From positions 1 to 33,151 of the forward strand of contig CAJXAV010000014.1 of the NCBI GenBank assembly GCA_913050095.1: 33,151 nucleotides of DNA. Reading direction: 5' to 3'. Positions within the stretch are counted from its first letter, which is position 1, and the number at the start of each line of letters is the position of its first letter. Positions 1-9,791 of this stretch are shown here, one piece after another. Source of the DNA: an uncultured Gammaproteobacteria bacterium. Lineage in GTDB: Bacteria > Pseudomonadota > Gammaproteobacteria > Poriferisulfidales > GCA-002705445. A model generated the notes under the pieces. The model was not told the origin of the DNA and did no database searches. It saw only the letters and a list, made by a program, of their open reading frames with translations. The position numbers were made by a program, and so were the translations under genes.

Positions 1-55
1 TTACCCGTATAACACCTTAGCAGGGTGCCGCTTTCGACCACTCAGCCACCTCTCC
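1..55 (-). tRNA. tRNA-Ser (anticodon GCU), 5' portion only, truncated by the window edge
   Basis: The reverse complement reads GGAGAGGTGGCTGAGTGGTCGAAAGCGGCACCCTGCTAAGGTGTTATACGGGTAA, with a tRNA-Ser D-arm and anticodon loop CTGCTAA (GCT). It lies next to csrA, as in many gammaproteobacteria. Confidence 0.93.
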
Positions 56-79
56 AAGATAGATTTTTATTTATTAAAT

Positions 80-283
80 CTAATTAGAACTTTCTGCGCT
101 ATCTTCAGAATTTCTAGAATTTTCTTCATTTATTCTGTCATAAACTTCTTCCCTGTGGACAGATACACTTTTTGGCGCATTTACACCAATTCTTACTTGA
201 GAACCTTTAATACCAAGAACTGTAACAGATACTTCGTCACCAATCCTTAGAGACTCTCCTACCCTGCGTGTTAAAATTAACAT
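80..283 (-). CDS. csrA: Carbon storage regulator CsrA
   Basis: 67 aa beginning [48 protein letters not shown], a canonical CsrA sequence. A strong SD (GAGGAGGGG) precedes the ATG. Confidence 0.98.
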   Translation of the reverse strand: MLILTRRVGESLRIGDEVSVTVLGIKGSQVRIGVNAPKSVSVHREEVYDRINEENSRNSEDSAESSN

Positions 284-296
284 CGCCCCTCCTCGA

Positions 297-313
297 TTAC
301 TTGTTTCAAGTAA
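297..313 (-). promoter_or_regulatory. Perfect 7-bp inverted repeat (hairpin TTACTTG-AAA-CAAGTAA) in the csrA 5' leader, just upstream of the SD
   Basis: Read directly on the minus strand: TTACTTGAAACAAGTAA, then TCGAGGAGGGGCG and the ATG. The role is inferred. Confidence 0.45.
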
Positions 314-377
314 ATATTATTATTATTAAATTTCATTTACTATATTACATATAATGCGAAATACTACAAGACTAATG

Positions 378-1595
378 CTACTTATCTAATTCAAATGCAT
401 TATGTAAGACATTTACAGCATTTTTAAGGTTTATTTCATCTGTAACTATTGATATCTTGATTTCAGATGTAGAAATCATACTTATATTTATATTATTATC
501 TGCTAATACTGCAAACATTTTACTTGCAATACCAGGATGTGTTCTCATACCAACTCCTACCATAGATATTTTTACTATTTTATTGTTTCCAACAACTTTT
601 TTTGCTTTTAATTGAATTGAGCTTTTCTCAAGTGATTTCATAGCTATTTTAAAATCGTTTCTTGGAACAGTAAATGTGAAGTTAGCTAAACCATCTTCCC
701 CAACATTTTGAACAATCATATCAACGTCAATATTATGTTTGGCTATTGGGCCAAGTATTAAAGAAGCGATTCCAGGTTGGTCAGGAACACCTCGGATAGT
801 TAATTGTGCTTCATCTTTATTAAAAGCTATACCAGAAATTATTGCCTTTTCCATTTGGTCGTCATTTTCTTTATTTACCAAAGTTCCATTCCCTTCATCA
901 AACGTAGAAAGTACTCTTATTCCAACATCATATTTACCTGCAAATTCTACAGCTCTAGGTTGTAAAACTTTTGAGCCTTGACTTGATAACTCAAGCATTT
1001 CTTCAGTTGTAATATTATCAATCTTTTTTGCACCAGGTGATAATCTTGGATCGGTAGTATAAACACCATCTACATCTGTAAAGATTTGACATTCTTTGGC
1101 ATCTAAAGCAACAGAAATTGCTACTGCTGAAGTATCTGAACCACCTCTTCCAAGAGTAGTTATATCTCCATCTTTAGTCATTCCCTGAAAACCTGCAACA
1201 ATTACAATATTGTCATCATTAAGGTATTTTTTTATAGTAGAGTTATTTATTGAATCTATTCGAGCTTTATTAAATACAGAATCTGTTAGAATTCCTGCTT
1301 GAGATCCAGTAAGTGATATTGCCTTAAAACCTTTTTTTATAAGTGTCATAGATAATAAAGCAATGGTAACCTGCTCGCCAGTAGACACAAGAACATCAAG
1401 CTCTCTACCAGAAACATCACTATCTACTAGTTTTGCTAAATCTAAGAGCCTATTTGTCTCGCCACTCATTGCGGAAACAACAACTACAACATCATCGCCG
1501 TCATTTTTTGCCGATATAATTTTATCAGCAACTAATGAAATTTTCTCAATAGTACCTATTGATGTTCCACCATACTTTTGAACAATTATAGACAT
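378..1595 (-). CDS. lysC: Aspartate kinase, monofunctional, with C-terminal ACT domains
   Basis: 405 aa beginning MSIIVQKYGGTSIGTIEKI, with VSTGEQVTIALLS, GRGGSDTSAVA and FTDVDGVYTTDPR motifs. The alaS-lysC-csrA order is typical of Pseudomonas-like genomes. Confidence 0.97.
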   Translation of the reverse strand: MSIIVQKYGGTSIGTIEKISLVADKIISAKNDGDDVVVVVSAMSGETNRLLDLAKLVDSDVSGRELDVLVSTGEQVTIALLSMTLIKKGFKAISLTGSQAGILTDSVFNKARIDSINNSTIKKYLNDDNIVIVAGFQGMTKDGDITTLGRGGSDTSAVAISVALDAKECQIFTDVDGVYTTDPRLSPGAKKIDNITTEEMLELSSQGSKVLQPRAVEFAGKYDVGIRVLSTFDEGNGTLVNKENDDQMEKAIISGIAFNKDEAQLTIRGVPDQPGIASLILGPIAKHNIDVDMIVQNVGEDGLANFTFTVPRNDFKIAMKSLEKSSIQLKAKKVVGNNKIVKISMVGVGMRTHPGIASKMFAVLADNNINISMISTSEIKISIVTDEINLKNAVNVLHNAFELDK

Positions 1596-1598
1596 TTT

Positions 1599-4226
1599 CT
1601 AATTTTCCTTTGACGAAACTATTTCTGATATATATTTTTTTATGTTTGTAGCAAGATCATCTAAATTATTTTCGTACTCAAGGCCTGCCTGTGCTAAGTC
1701 TTCTCTTCCGCCACCTGTGGATCCATATTTATTGTTTAACATATTTATAATTTCTTTTGCAGTAATTAGCTTAAAACAATCTTTTGTTACTAACGTATAT
1801 ATTTCTAATTTAGATTTATTTTTTTGAAGAATAGTCAAAATTAAATTCTCTTGTGAATTTTTTATATCTTCTAGTATATTTTTTAAAATTTTTCCATCAA
1901 AATGTTCTTGCGCTAGTACTTGTATGTTATATCCTGAAACTATATTTTCATTGCTAATAGTTTCTAAGATTTTTAAATAGTTAAATTTTTTTAATAAATT
2001 TAAATTTTCTTTTTTTAATTTTTTATTATCACTAAGGATAGTATTAATCTTTTCAGGAAGCTCAGCATCCTGTACATTTAGAATTTGACATATATCCGTT
2101 ACAAGTTCATCTCTTTTAGTTAAGTATTTGTTTGCTGACATACCAGTAATAGCCTCTATTCTTCTTACTCCTGATGAAACACTAGATTCAGATAGTATTT
2201 TAAATACACCAATATCTCCAGTACTATTTACATGAGTCCCACCACAAAGCTCTATTGAAACATCACCAAAACTTAAAACTCTGACTTCATCATCATATTT
2301 TTCTCCAAATAATGCTATTGCGCCTTTTGAAATAGCTACTTCTTTAGACATTAATTGTGTTTTAGCAACTATATTACTATCAATATAACCATTTACTTCT
2401 GACTCAATTTTTACTAAGACGTCTTTCTTTAAGGGTTTTTGACAACTAAAGTCAAAGCGTAACTTAGTGTCGGAAACTAATGATCCCTTTTGTTGAACTT
2501 CATTACCTATATTTTTTATTAGAGATGCATGAAGTAAGTGTGTTGCCGAATGATTTATTTTTATGTTATCTCTTTTCTCTGCATTTATTTCAGCGACAAC
2601 CTTGTCATGGGTATTTATATAACCAGTTAAAACTCTTCCATATAGTATATTTGTAGATCCATGTTTTTTAGTATCAAAAACCTCAAATTTACCATTATCA
2701 GTAGTAATAAAACCAGAGTCTCCAATTTGCCCTCCTGATTCTGCGTAGAATGGGCAAGGGTCAATAATTAAACAGCCCTCTTTGCCGTTATTAATTTTTT
2801 CATGATTTTGACCATTAACATAAATATCTAAAACTTTTGCGTTATTTTTGTAATCATTGTAGCCAGTAAAATTTGTTATATAATTAGTTTCGATATTTAT
2901 AGAATCTTGAACATCAAATTTATTTGATTTTTTACTATTCGTTTTTTGCTGCAACATTAGTTTTTCAAATTGATCAATGTCTACGGTAAAATTTTTTTCT
3001 TCGGCTATCGTTGTCGTTAAATCAACAGGAAACCCGTAAGTATCATAAAGTAGAAATAATAATTCACCAGGAATCTTCATGGGGCTTTTTTCAGCGATTA
3101 TTTTTTTTATGCTTTTATCAAGAATATCTAAACCTATGTCTAATGTTTCCTTAAATTTTATTAGCTCAAGAGACAATACTTCTTTTATAATTTTATAATT
3201 ATCTATTTCTTTATACTGCTGATCTAATGTTTTTATAAAAATAGGAATTATTTCTAAAAAACTTTTAGTTTTTAAATCTATTTTTTGCGAGTGCCTCGCA
3301 GCTCTTCTAATTATTCTTCTTAATACATATCCATGACCTTCGTTTGATGGTCTTACACCTTCAGATATTAAAAAAGAAATTGATCTAATGTGGTCTGCTA
3401 TTACTTTCATTGAGCTTTTTTCTTTTAAAAAATCTTTGCTTATATTACTCTCTATATGTTTTGTTATCGGGACAAATAAGTCTGTATCATAATTACTATG
3501 AGCGTTTTGCATAACTGCACATATTCTCTCTAATCCCATTCCTGTGTCTACCGATGGTGCTGGAAGATCTATAATTTTATCTTTTGATATTCTATTAAAT
3601 TGCATAAAAACTAAATTCCAAATTTCAACGTATCTTTCACCCTCATCACCTAGTCCTGGCGGATTTCCTTCATAATCATCTCCATAGTCATAAAATATTT
3701 CTGTACATGGGCCACATGGCCCAACGTCTCCCATACTCCAAAAATTATCATTAGTACTAATCACAGATAATCTATTTTCATCGATTCCTATTTGAGATAT
3801 CCAGATATTTTTTGCATCTAAATCAGTGTCATGAACCGTAATCCATAATTTTTCTTTTGGAATATGTAATTCATTAATAAGGAAGTCCCAAGCATATTTT
3901 ATTGCATCCTCTTTAAAGTAATCTCCAAAACTAAAGTTTCCTAACATTTCAAAAAAAGTGTGATGTCTTTCTGTAAACCCAACATTGTCTAGATCATTGT
4001 GCTTACCTCCAGCTCTTATACATTTTTGACTAGTGACAGCAGATTTGAATTTAGATTTTTTTAACCCTAAAAAAATATCTTTAAATTGAACCATTCCAGC
4101 ATTTGTAAATAATAATGTTTTATCATCATTGGGAGGAATTATTGGACTAGAGTCAATGTAAACATGCCCCTTAGATTTAAAATAATCTATAAATTTTTTT
4201 CTTATTTCTGAACTGCTAATTTTCAT
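1599..4226 (-). CDS. alaS: Alanyl-tRNA synthetase
   Basis: 875 aa with LLFTNAGMVQFKDIFLG, GFTERHHTFFEMLGNFSFGDYFK, the editing-domain HSATHLLHASL, and CGGTHV. Confidence 0.99.
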   Translation of the reverse strand: MKISSSEIRKKFIDYFKSKGHVYIDSSPIIPPNDDKTLLFTNAGMVQFKDIFLGLKKSKFKSAVTSQKCIRAGGKHNDLDNVGFTERHHTFFEMLGNFSFGDYFKEDAIKYAWDFLINELHIPKEKLWITVHDTDLDAKNIWISQIGIDENRLSVISTNDNFWSMGDVGPCGPCTEIFYDYGDDYEGNPPGLGDEGERYVEIWNLVFMQFNRISKDKIIDLPAPSVDTGMGLERICAVMQNAHSNYDTDLFVPITKHIESNISKDFLKEKSSMKVIADHIRSISFLISEGVRPSNEGHGYVLRRIIRRAARHSQKIDLKTKSFLEIIPIFIKTLDQQYKEIDNYKIIKEVLSLELIKFKETLDIGLDILDKSIKKIIAEKSPMKIPGELLFLLYDTYGFPVDLTTTIAEEKNFTVDIDQFEKLMLQQKTNSKKSNKFDVQDSINIETNYITNFTGYNDYKNNAKVLDIYVNGQNHEKINNGKEGCLIIDPCPFYAESGGQIGDSGFITTDNGKFEVFDTKKHGSTNILYGRVLTGYINTHDKVVAEINAEKRDNIKINHSATHLLHASLIKNIGNEVQQKGSLVSDTKLRFDFSCQKPLKKDVLVKIESEVNGYIDSNIVAKTQLMSKEVAISKGAIALFGEKYDDEVRVLSFGDVSIELCGGTHVNSTGDIGVFKILSESSVSSGVRRIEAITGMSANKYLTKRDELVTDICQILNVQDAELPEKINTILSDNKKLKKENLNLLKKFNYLKILETISNENIVSGYNIQVLAQEHFDGKILKNILEDIKNSQENLILTILQKNKSKLEIYTLVTKDCFKLITAKEIINMLNNKYGSTGGGREDLAQAGLEYENNLDDLATNIKKYISEIVSSKEN

Positions 4227-4671
4227 AATTTTTCATATTATTTATAACTTTTAAAATTATATTATTATCAAAACCTCTAGATTTGAAATGATTCATAAAT
4301 TTGATAATTACTTTTTCATCTTTTAAGTCTTGTTTATTAACTTTATTTAAAGCAAGATTAGATAAAATTTCATAATCATCTATAAATTTACTTAAATTTT
4401 CGCTAATGAGTTCTGTGTCAATTCCATTTGACTTCAACTCATATATTATTTTTTTTTTGCTATGACCTTGGCTTTGCCTATATCTTATATATTCGCTCAA
4501 GTATCTTTGGTCAGATTGAAAACCCGCGTCTTTCAACTCTTTTACAACATTAGATATAGTCTCAGTGTTAAAGCCTTTATTTGCTAACTTATTTTTAATT
4601 TGATAACTAGAATGTTCTCGCATTGCAAGCGATTTTTGCGCTGATGCTAGACATTTGTCGTACTCAGACAT
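4216..4671 (-). CDS. recX: Regulatory protein RecX
   Basis: 151 aa with RecX-type three-helix repeats ([20 protein letters not shown]). It lies immediately downstream of recA and overlaps both recA and alaS slightly. Confidence 0.93.
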   Translation of the reverse strand: MSEYDKCLASAQKSLAMREHSSYQIKNKLANKGFNTETISNVVKELKDAGFQSDQRYLSEYIRYRQSQGHSKKKIIYELKSNGIDTELISENLSKFIDDYEILSNLALNKVNKQDLKDEKVIIKFMNHFKSRGFDNNIILKVINNMKNYEN

Positions 4672-5719
4672 TCTCCTCTTCTTTTTTATTCTTTTTTTCT
4701 TCTTTTGTACTATCTTTGCCAGTCTTTGTCTCTGGTAAAATTATTTCATAAAGCTGCTTTTCAATTACTTGTAACGTTTCCGGATTATCTTTTAAATAAC
4801 TCATTGCGTTATCTTTACCTTGTCCAATCTTATTACCATCAAAACTATACCAAGAACCAGCTTTTTCAACAATTTTATGCTCAACACCAAGATCTATAAT
4901 TTCCGCAACTTTACAAATTCCTTCGCCATATCTAATTTCAAACTCTGCTATTTTAAAAGGTGGGGCAACTTTATTTTTTACCACCTTGACTCTTGTTTCG
5001 TTTCCTAAAATTTCGTCACCTTTTTTTATAGCACCAGTTCTTCTAATATCGAGCCTGACAGATGAGTAAAATTTTAATGCATTTCCACCCGTAGTTGTTT
5101 CAGGATTACCAAACATTACTCCTATTTTTAATCTAATTTGATTTATAAATATTACTAAAGTATTAGATTTTTTAATTGAAGCTGTTAATTTTCTTAGTGC
5201 TTGAGACATTAACCTAGCCTGAAGCCCCATATGACTCGAACCCATTTCACCTTCAATCTCAGCTCTCGGCGTAAGTGCAGCAACTGAATCTATAACAATT
5301 ATATCTATTGCGCTTGAGCTAATTAACATATCTGTAATTTCTAAGGCTTGTTCTCCAGTATCTGGCTGCGATAAAAGAAGGTTATCTACATTTACTCCTA
5401 TTTTTTCTGCATAATCTGGATCTAACGCATGTTCTGCATCAATAAATGCTGCTGTTCCTCCAAGTTTTTGACATTCAGCAATAACTTGAAGAGTTAGAGT
5501 TGTTTTACCCGAAGACTCAGGGCCATATATTTCAACTACACGTCCTTTTGGTAAGCCCCCTATGCCCAGAGCTTGGTCCAATGTCAAAGATCCAGTCGAT
5601 ATCGACTCAATTTTTTCTCTAGGTCCCTCATCTCCCATTCGCATTACTGCGCCTTTACCAAATTGTCTTTCTATCTGACCAATTGCTGCTTTTAGAGATT
5701 CTATTCTTTCATCTGACAT
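4664..5719 (-). CDS. recA: Recombinase RecA
   Basis: 351 aa with Walker [23 protein letters not shown], and [30 protein letters not shown]. Confidence 0.99.
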   Translation of the reverse strand: MSDERIESLKAAIGQIERQFGKGAVMRMGDEGPREKIESISTGSLTLDQALGIGGLPKGRVVEIYGPESSGKTTLTLQVIAECQKLGGTAAFIDAEHALDPDYAEKIGVNVDNLLLSQPDTGEQALEITDMLISSSAIDIIVIDSVAALTPRAEIEGEMGSSHMGLQARLMSQALRKLTASIKKSNTLVIFINQIRLKIGVMFGNPETTTGGNALKFYSSVRLDIRRTGAIKKGDEILGNETRVKVVKNKVAPPFKIAEFEIRYGEGICKVAEIIDLGVEHKIVEKAGSWYSFDGNKIGQGKDNAMSYLKDNPETLQVIEKQLYEIILPETKTGKDSTKEEKKNKKEEENV

Positions 5720-5770
5720 GGTTTATTCCTATAAAAAATTAATTATGATAAATTATTGCATATTTTTTTC

Positions 5771-6268
5771 TTATTGTGACTTAATATCTGCAACACAATC
5801 AAGGATTATTTGAATACCTTTTCTTGCAGCTAAATTTCTTATTTCATTTCTAGTACCAGAAAAAAAACATTTTTCTTTCGCCTTGAAACCAAATTTATCT
5901 ATATAAGAAAAGTATACTGTCCCAACTGGTTTTTCTTTGCTGCCGCCATTTGGGCCTGCTATTCCCGTTATACTCAGACATATATCTGCTTTTGTAAGTT
6001 TTAAAGTAGAAGCTGACATTTCATCTGCCGTATCCTGACTCACAGCTCCAAATTTTTCTAAAACTGTTTTTTTAACACCTATAATCTGTTTAAACTCATT
6101 ACTATAGGATACTATACTTCCGGAAAACCATTGTGAACTTCCGTCCAAATCGGTACATATTTTCGAGATCAGTCCGCCTGTACAAGATTCGCATAATGAT
6201 AATTTTAAGTTTTTCTCAACTAAAATCTTAACTAAATTATTTAATATCTTCTCTAAATTAATTAGCAT
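5771..6268 (-). CDS. pncC: Nicotinamide-nucleotide amidase (CinA C-terminal domain / PncC)
   Basis: LSLCESCTGGLISKICTDLDGSSQWFSGSIVSYSNEFK, SITGIAGPNGGSKEKPVGTVYF. The ORF track extends to 6352, but the homologous region begins at the internal Met at 6268 (MLINLEKILNNLVKILVEKN), which also removes the overlap with the divergent gene. It is upstream of recA as expected. Confidence 0.92.
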   Translation of the reverse strand: MLINLEKILNNLVKILVEKNLKLSLCESCTGGLISKICTDLDGSSQWFSGSIVSYSNEFKQIIGVKKTVLEKFGAVSQDTADEMSASTLKLTKADICLSITGIAGPNGGSKEKPVGTVYFSYIDKFGFKAKEKCFFSGTRNEIRNLAARKGIQIILDCVADIKSQ

Positions 6269-6327
6269 ATTATATATTGTATGTTTTATGAATAAGCTCT
6301 CTACATTATAAGGTAAATAAATTTCAT

Positions 6328-8535
6328 ATGAAAAGTTTTTGGGATAAAGCAATAGAAAAGCATCGAAAAGGTAAAGGTATTAAGGCTAGAACAAATAGAG
6401 GTCCTAAACTTAAAGCTTCTGCGAAATATGGTGGTATGGCAGAAAGACAAGTGCAAATGCATCTTGAGCTTCATTTGGAACCTATATTATCCAACCAAAA
6501 AGGTATTATAGGCCCTGCGAAAGATCTTTGTTTGTTTAGCATGCAAGATCAAGAAAGATTCATTCAAACTGTTGGTAAAATATGTGATCTTGATATGGAG
6601 TTGGCTTATGAATTTTGTCATCATGGTGTCGAATCGCTAAGGTTGTTAGACGAGTCCCAATGGTCAATATGGATAGAAAAAATAGAAGAAGTTTTTGATA
6701 AGAGTGGAATTCAAGAGTCCATAAAATTTATGGATGAAATTCATTTTTATGCAAATAATTTAACAGGATCATCATCAAGCATTGATTTCATAAATTTTTC
6801 AAAAACTATAGAATCTCTTCTGACCGGATTGAACGGAAGACCATTAAAAGTTGAAATGTCTGACAAAATTTACACTGATACAGAAACAATATATTTACCA
6901 GAAAGGATTTCATCTCAGAAAACAAAGGAAGAAAATTTTCATTTGATAAAAGCTAGTGCGATTCATTTATGGGCGCAAACATATTATGGAACTTGGAGGA
7001 TAAGCAAGGACGCTTTTGATAAGTATAGCGACAAGAACAAAGCAATAAAAGCTTACCATTTATTAGAGACGGTAAGACTTGATGAAAAAATAAAAAAAGA
7101 TTTGCCAGGAGTTGGTAGAATTATTGAAAAGTTAAATCCTAGAAAGCAATTATTAAATATTTCAAAAAATTTTAATAATGCGATAAATTTACTTTCAAAT
7201 GATAATTCAACTTTTAAAAATTCTTTAGAACTAATAGATTCGATTATAGATGATATTGATAAAATACCTGATTCACCTTATTCAGGAAAATTTGATATAG
7301 ATATTGCTGTCACGGTATCTGAGGAAAGAAAAAATCAAGATAAAATTAATTTTGAAAAAGCCCTTGATGAACTTCATGAACAATGGAAAGAAGTTGAAAA
7401 CGAACCTGATGAAATAAATAATAATGAAAATAGTTCTGAAAAAACATTTTCTGTGTCACAAGAAAACAATGAAAATGAATATGATGTGGTTTTAGAGTAT
7501 GGTGACAGCAATATTACTCCACCAGAAAATATAAAACAGATTATGGACTCTATAATTCAAGATTTTGGCGAAATTCCCGAAGATTATTTAGAACCTGCAG
7601 GTGATGGTGGCTATAACAATGAAGAAAATGTTGATCAAACCTCCAATGAATATGAAAATTATGATTACGAATTTTTATATAATGAATGGGATCATGCAAG
7701 ACAACAGTACAAAAAAGATTGGTGCAAACTGAATGAAGTACCTATTGAGGGTATCAGTACTAATTTTATAGCAGATACGCTAAATAAATATCGAGGTCTT
7801 TTAAGAAATATCAACAGAACTTTTGAAGCTCTAAGACAAGATGAAAAAAGGCTTAAAAGACAAAATTACGGAGATGAAATTGATATTGACGCATTTATTG
7901 ATGCTTATATCGACTTAAAGCAAGGAAAAGAAATCGATGAAAAACTCTTTACAAAGCTTAATAAGGTTGAAAGAAATGTAGCGGTAATGTTTATGATAGA
8001 TATGAGTGGCTCTACTTCTGGATGGATTAATAAAATGGAAAAAGAATCTCTTGTCCTTTTGTGTGAATCTTTAGAAATTCTTGGCGACACATATGGAATT
8101 TATGGTTTTTCAGGAAAAACAAGAAATAGGTGTGAAGTATATAAAATTAAAAATTTTGACGAAAAATATGATAATGATGTTAAAGACAGAATATCGAATA
8201 TTCAAGCAATGGATTACACAAGAATGGGAGCAAGCATAAGGCATCTAACAATGCTTTTAAATAAAGTTGAAGCAAAAACAAAGTTGCTTATAACTTTATC
8301 AGATGGAAAACCGGATGACGTTGATGGATACCGAGGTACATATGGAATTGAGGATACAAAAAAAGCACTTATCGAGGCAAGATTTCAAGGTATTCATACC
8401 TATTGTATAACTATTGATGAAGAGGCTATGGATTATTTACCATATATGTATGGGAAATCAAATTTTGCAGTGATTAATCAAATTGATAAACTGCCAACAA
8501 AAGTATCTGATATATACAGAAAAATAACAGCATAA
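6328..8535 (+). CDS. NorD/CbbO-family von Willebrand factor type A (MIDAS) protein
   Basis: 735 aa. The C-terminal VWA domain has MIDAS DxSxS (MFMIDMSGSTSGW), a TRMGASIRH segment and LITLSDGKPDD. The C-terminus LPTKVSDIYRKITA and the N-terminal region (IYLPERI, HLWAQTYYGTWR) resemble NorD/CbbO activators. A long acidic linker separates the two parts. Confidence 0.82.
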   Translation: MKSFWDKAIEKHRKGKGIKARTNRGPKLKASAKYGGMAERQVQMHLELHLEPILSNQKGIIGPAKDLCLFSMQDQERFIQTVGKICDLDMELAYEFCHHGVESLRLLDESQWSIWIEKIEEVFDKSGIQESIKFMDEIHFYANNLTGSSSSIDFINFSKTIESLLTGLNGRPLKVEMSDKIYTDTETIYLPERISSQKTKEENFHLIKASAIHLWAQTYYGTWRISKDAFDKYSDKNKAIKAYHLLETVRLDEKIKKDLPGVGRIIEKLNPRKQLLNISKNFNNAINLLSNDNSTFKNSLELIDSIIDDIDKIPDSPYSGKFDIDIAVTVSEERKNQDKINFEKALDELHEQWKEVENEPDEINNNENSSEKTFSVSQENNENEYDVVLEYGDSNITPPENIKQIMDSIIQDFGEIPEDYLEPAGDGGYNNEENVDQTSNEYENYDYEFLYNEWDHARQQYKKDWCKLNEVPIEGISTNFIADTLNKYRGLLRNINRTFEALRQDEKRLKRQNYGDEIDIDAFIDAYIDLKQGKEIDEKLFTKLNKVERNVAVMFMIDMSGSTSGWINKMEKESLVLLCESLEILGDTYGIYGFSGKTRNRCEVYKIKNFDEKYDNDVKDRISNIQAMDYTRMGASIRHLTMLLNKVEAKTKLLITLSDGKPDDVDGYRGTYGIEDTKKALIEARFQGIHTYCITIDEEAMDYLPYMYGKSNFAVINQIDKLPTKVSDIYRKITA

Positions 8536-8537
8536 AG

Positions 8538-9209
8538 ATGAAAAAATTACTTATAATACTTTCAATTTTGATACTCACATCATGTCAAAAAAATGTCTTA
8601 ACAAATATTGCAAAAACTGACATTGATATAGTTACAGAAATACATATAAATAATGCGAAAGGATATATTGAAGATTTAATTATAAAGCTATACAAAATGA
8701 ATCCAATTTTTTTATCAAAAAATAAAAAATTCGATAGTGTGTCACAAGTCATTATTGATATTTTTAAAAAAAAGGATTTGAAAAAAGTTGATAAGACAGG
8801 TAAAGAAAATATTGATTTAATATTAAAAGGCTTTGACAAAAATTTTAATGGAGACAGAATTTACTATATATGTAAAGGTTTGTATGGAATGATTAATGCT
8901 TCGTATAATTACAAAAATAGATTTTACCTAACAGATAAAAAACTAGATGCTCAAAAAATTATGAATACAGCAATAAATATAGAAACCTTAGTATGGAGAT
9001 TGAGTCATTCTATGCATAACAATGAATTATTAATAAAAACTAATAGTATTAATGGTAAAAAAGTTAATCTAAGTTTTGAAAGATTATTTGGTAAATTAAT
9101 TAACAATCAAGAAAATATGGCAAGAATAATATCATCACAACAAGGCAGAATGGTTCAAAAAGCTGCCAAAGGTATAGTTTCATCAATATTTTTACCTATA
9201 GGATTTTAA
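8538..9209 (+). CDS. Putative lipoprotein of unknown function
   Basis: 223 aa with signal peptide and lipobox MKKLLIILSILILTSC. It starts 2 nt after the VWA gene. No family recognised. Confidence 0.7.
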   Translation: MKKLLIILSILILTSCQKNVLTNIAKTDIDIVTEIHINNAKGYIEDLIIKLYKMNPIFLSKNKKFDSVSQVIIDIFKKKDLKKVDKTGKENIDLILKGFDKNFNGDRIYYICKGLYGMINASYNYKNRFYLTDKKLDAQKIMNTAINIETLVWRLSHSMHNNELLIKTNSINGKKVNLSFERLFGKLINNQENMARIISSQQGRMVQKAAKGIVSSIFLPIGF

Positions 9210-9212
9210 AAA

Positions 9213-9791
9213 ATGAAAAAAATATTAATTATTTATTTTAGCAATGATGGTTCAACTGAAAAAATGGCTGAGAAAATTTCTCACGGAGTAAATTCTGTAG
9301 ATAATGCTGAAGCTGTATTGAGGACAATACCAAAAATTAATGACTCGCACGCTGACAGTATTGCGAATGAAAATAATATTTTATATGCGACAAATGATGA
9401 TCTCAAAGATTGTGATGCATTAATTATGGGTTCTCCTACTCATTTTGGAAATATGGCAGCACCGATGAAATTTTTTTTAGACGGAACAACTGCTGAATGG
9501 TTCAATAATACCCTTTGCGGGAAACCAGCAGGAGTTTTTACATCTACATCTAGTATTCATGGTGGTCAAGAAAGTACATTACTTAGCATGATGTTGCCGC
9601 TGCTGCATCACGGTATGATAATATCCGGAATTCCATACAGTAATAAGGAATTAAGCGAAACAAGAACTGGTGGTACGCCATATGGTCCTACTCATTTTTC
9701 AGGAGATGGTAAAAATAAATTATCTGACTCAGAGGCAAAATTATGTTTTTCTTTTGGTGAAAGAATCGCGAAACTGACATTAAAATTATGA
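9213..9791 (+). CDS. wrbA: WrbA-like flavodoxin-fold NAD(P)H:quinone oxidoreductase
   Basis: 192 aa with IIYFSNDGSTEKMAEKIS, GSPTHFGNMAAPMKFFLDGT, GVFTSTSSIHGGQESTLLSMMLPLLHHGMIISG and GGTPYGPTHFSG, as in WrbA. Confidence 0.93.
   Translation: MKKILIIYFSNDGSTEKMAEKISHGVNSVDNAEAVLRTIPKINDSHADSIANENNILYATNDDLKDCDALIMGSPTHFGNMAAPMKFFLDGTTAEWFNNTLCGKPAGVFTSTSSIHGGQESTLLSMMLPLLHHGMIISGIPYSNKELSETRTGGTPYGPTHFSGDGKNKLSDSEAKLCFSFGERIAKLTLKL

Noticed and set aside
739-981. Antisense ORFs inside lysC, alaS, recA, yhdP, miaB, uvrA, rpoA and other genes (60-130 aa)
   Set aside because: They lie wholly or largely opposite strongly recognised genes, have no recognisable domains, and are expected by chance. 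I do not call them as genes.
5771-6352. The longer pncC ORF starting at 6352, overlapping the VWA gene
   Set aside because: The first 28 residues do not resemble the family, and the internal ATG at 6268 gives a standard N-terminus and a normal divergent spacer.
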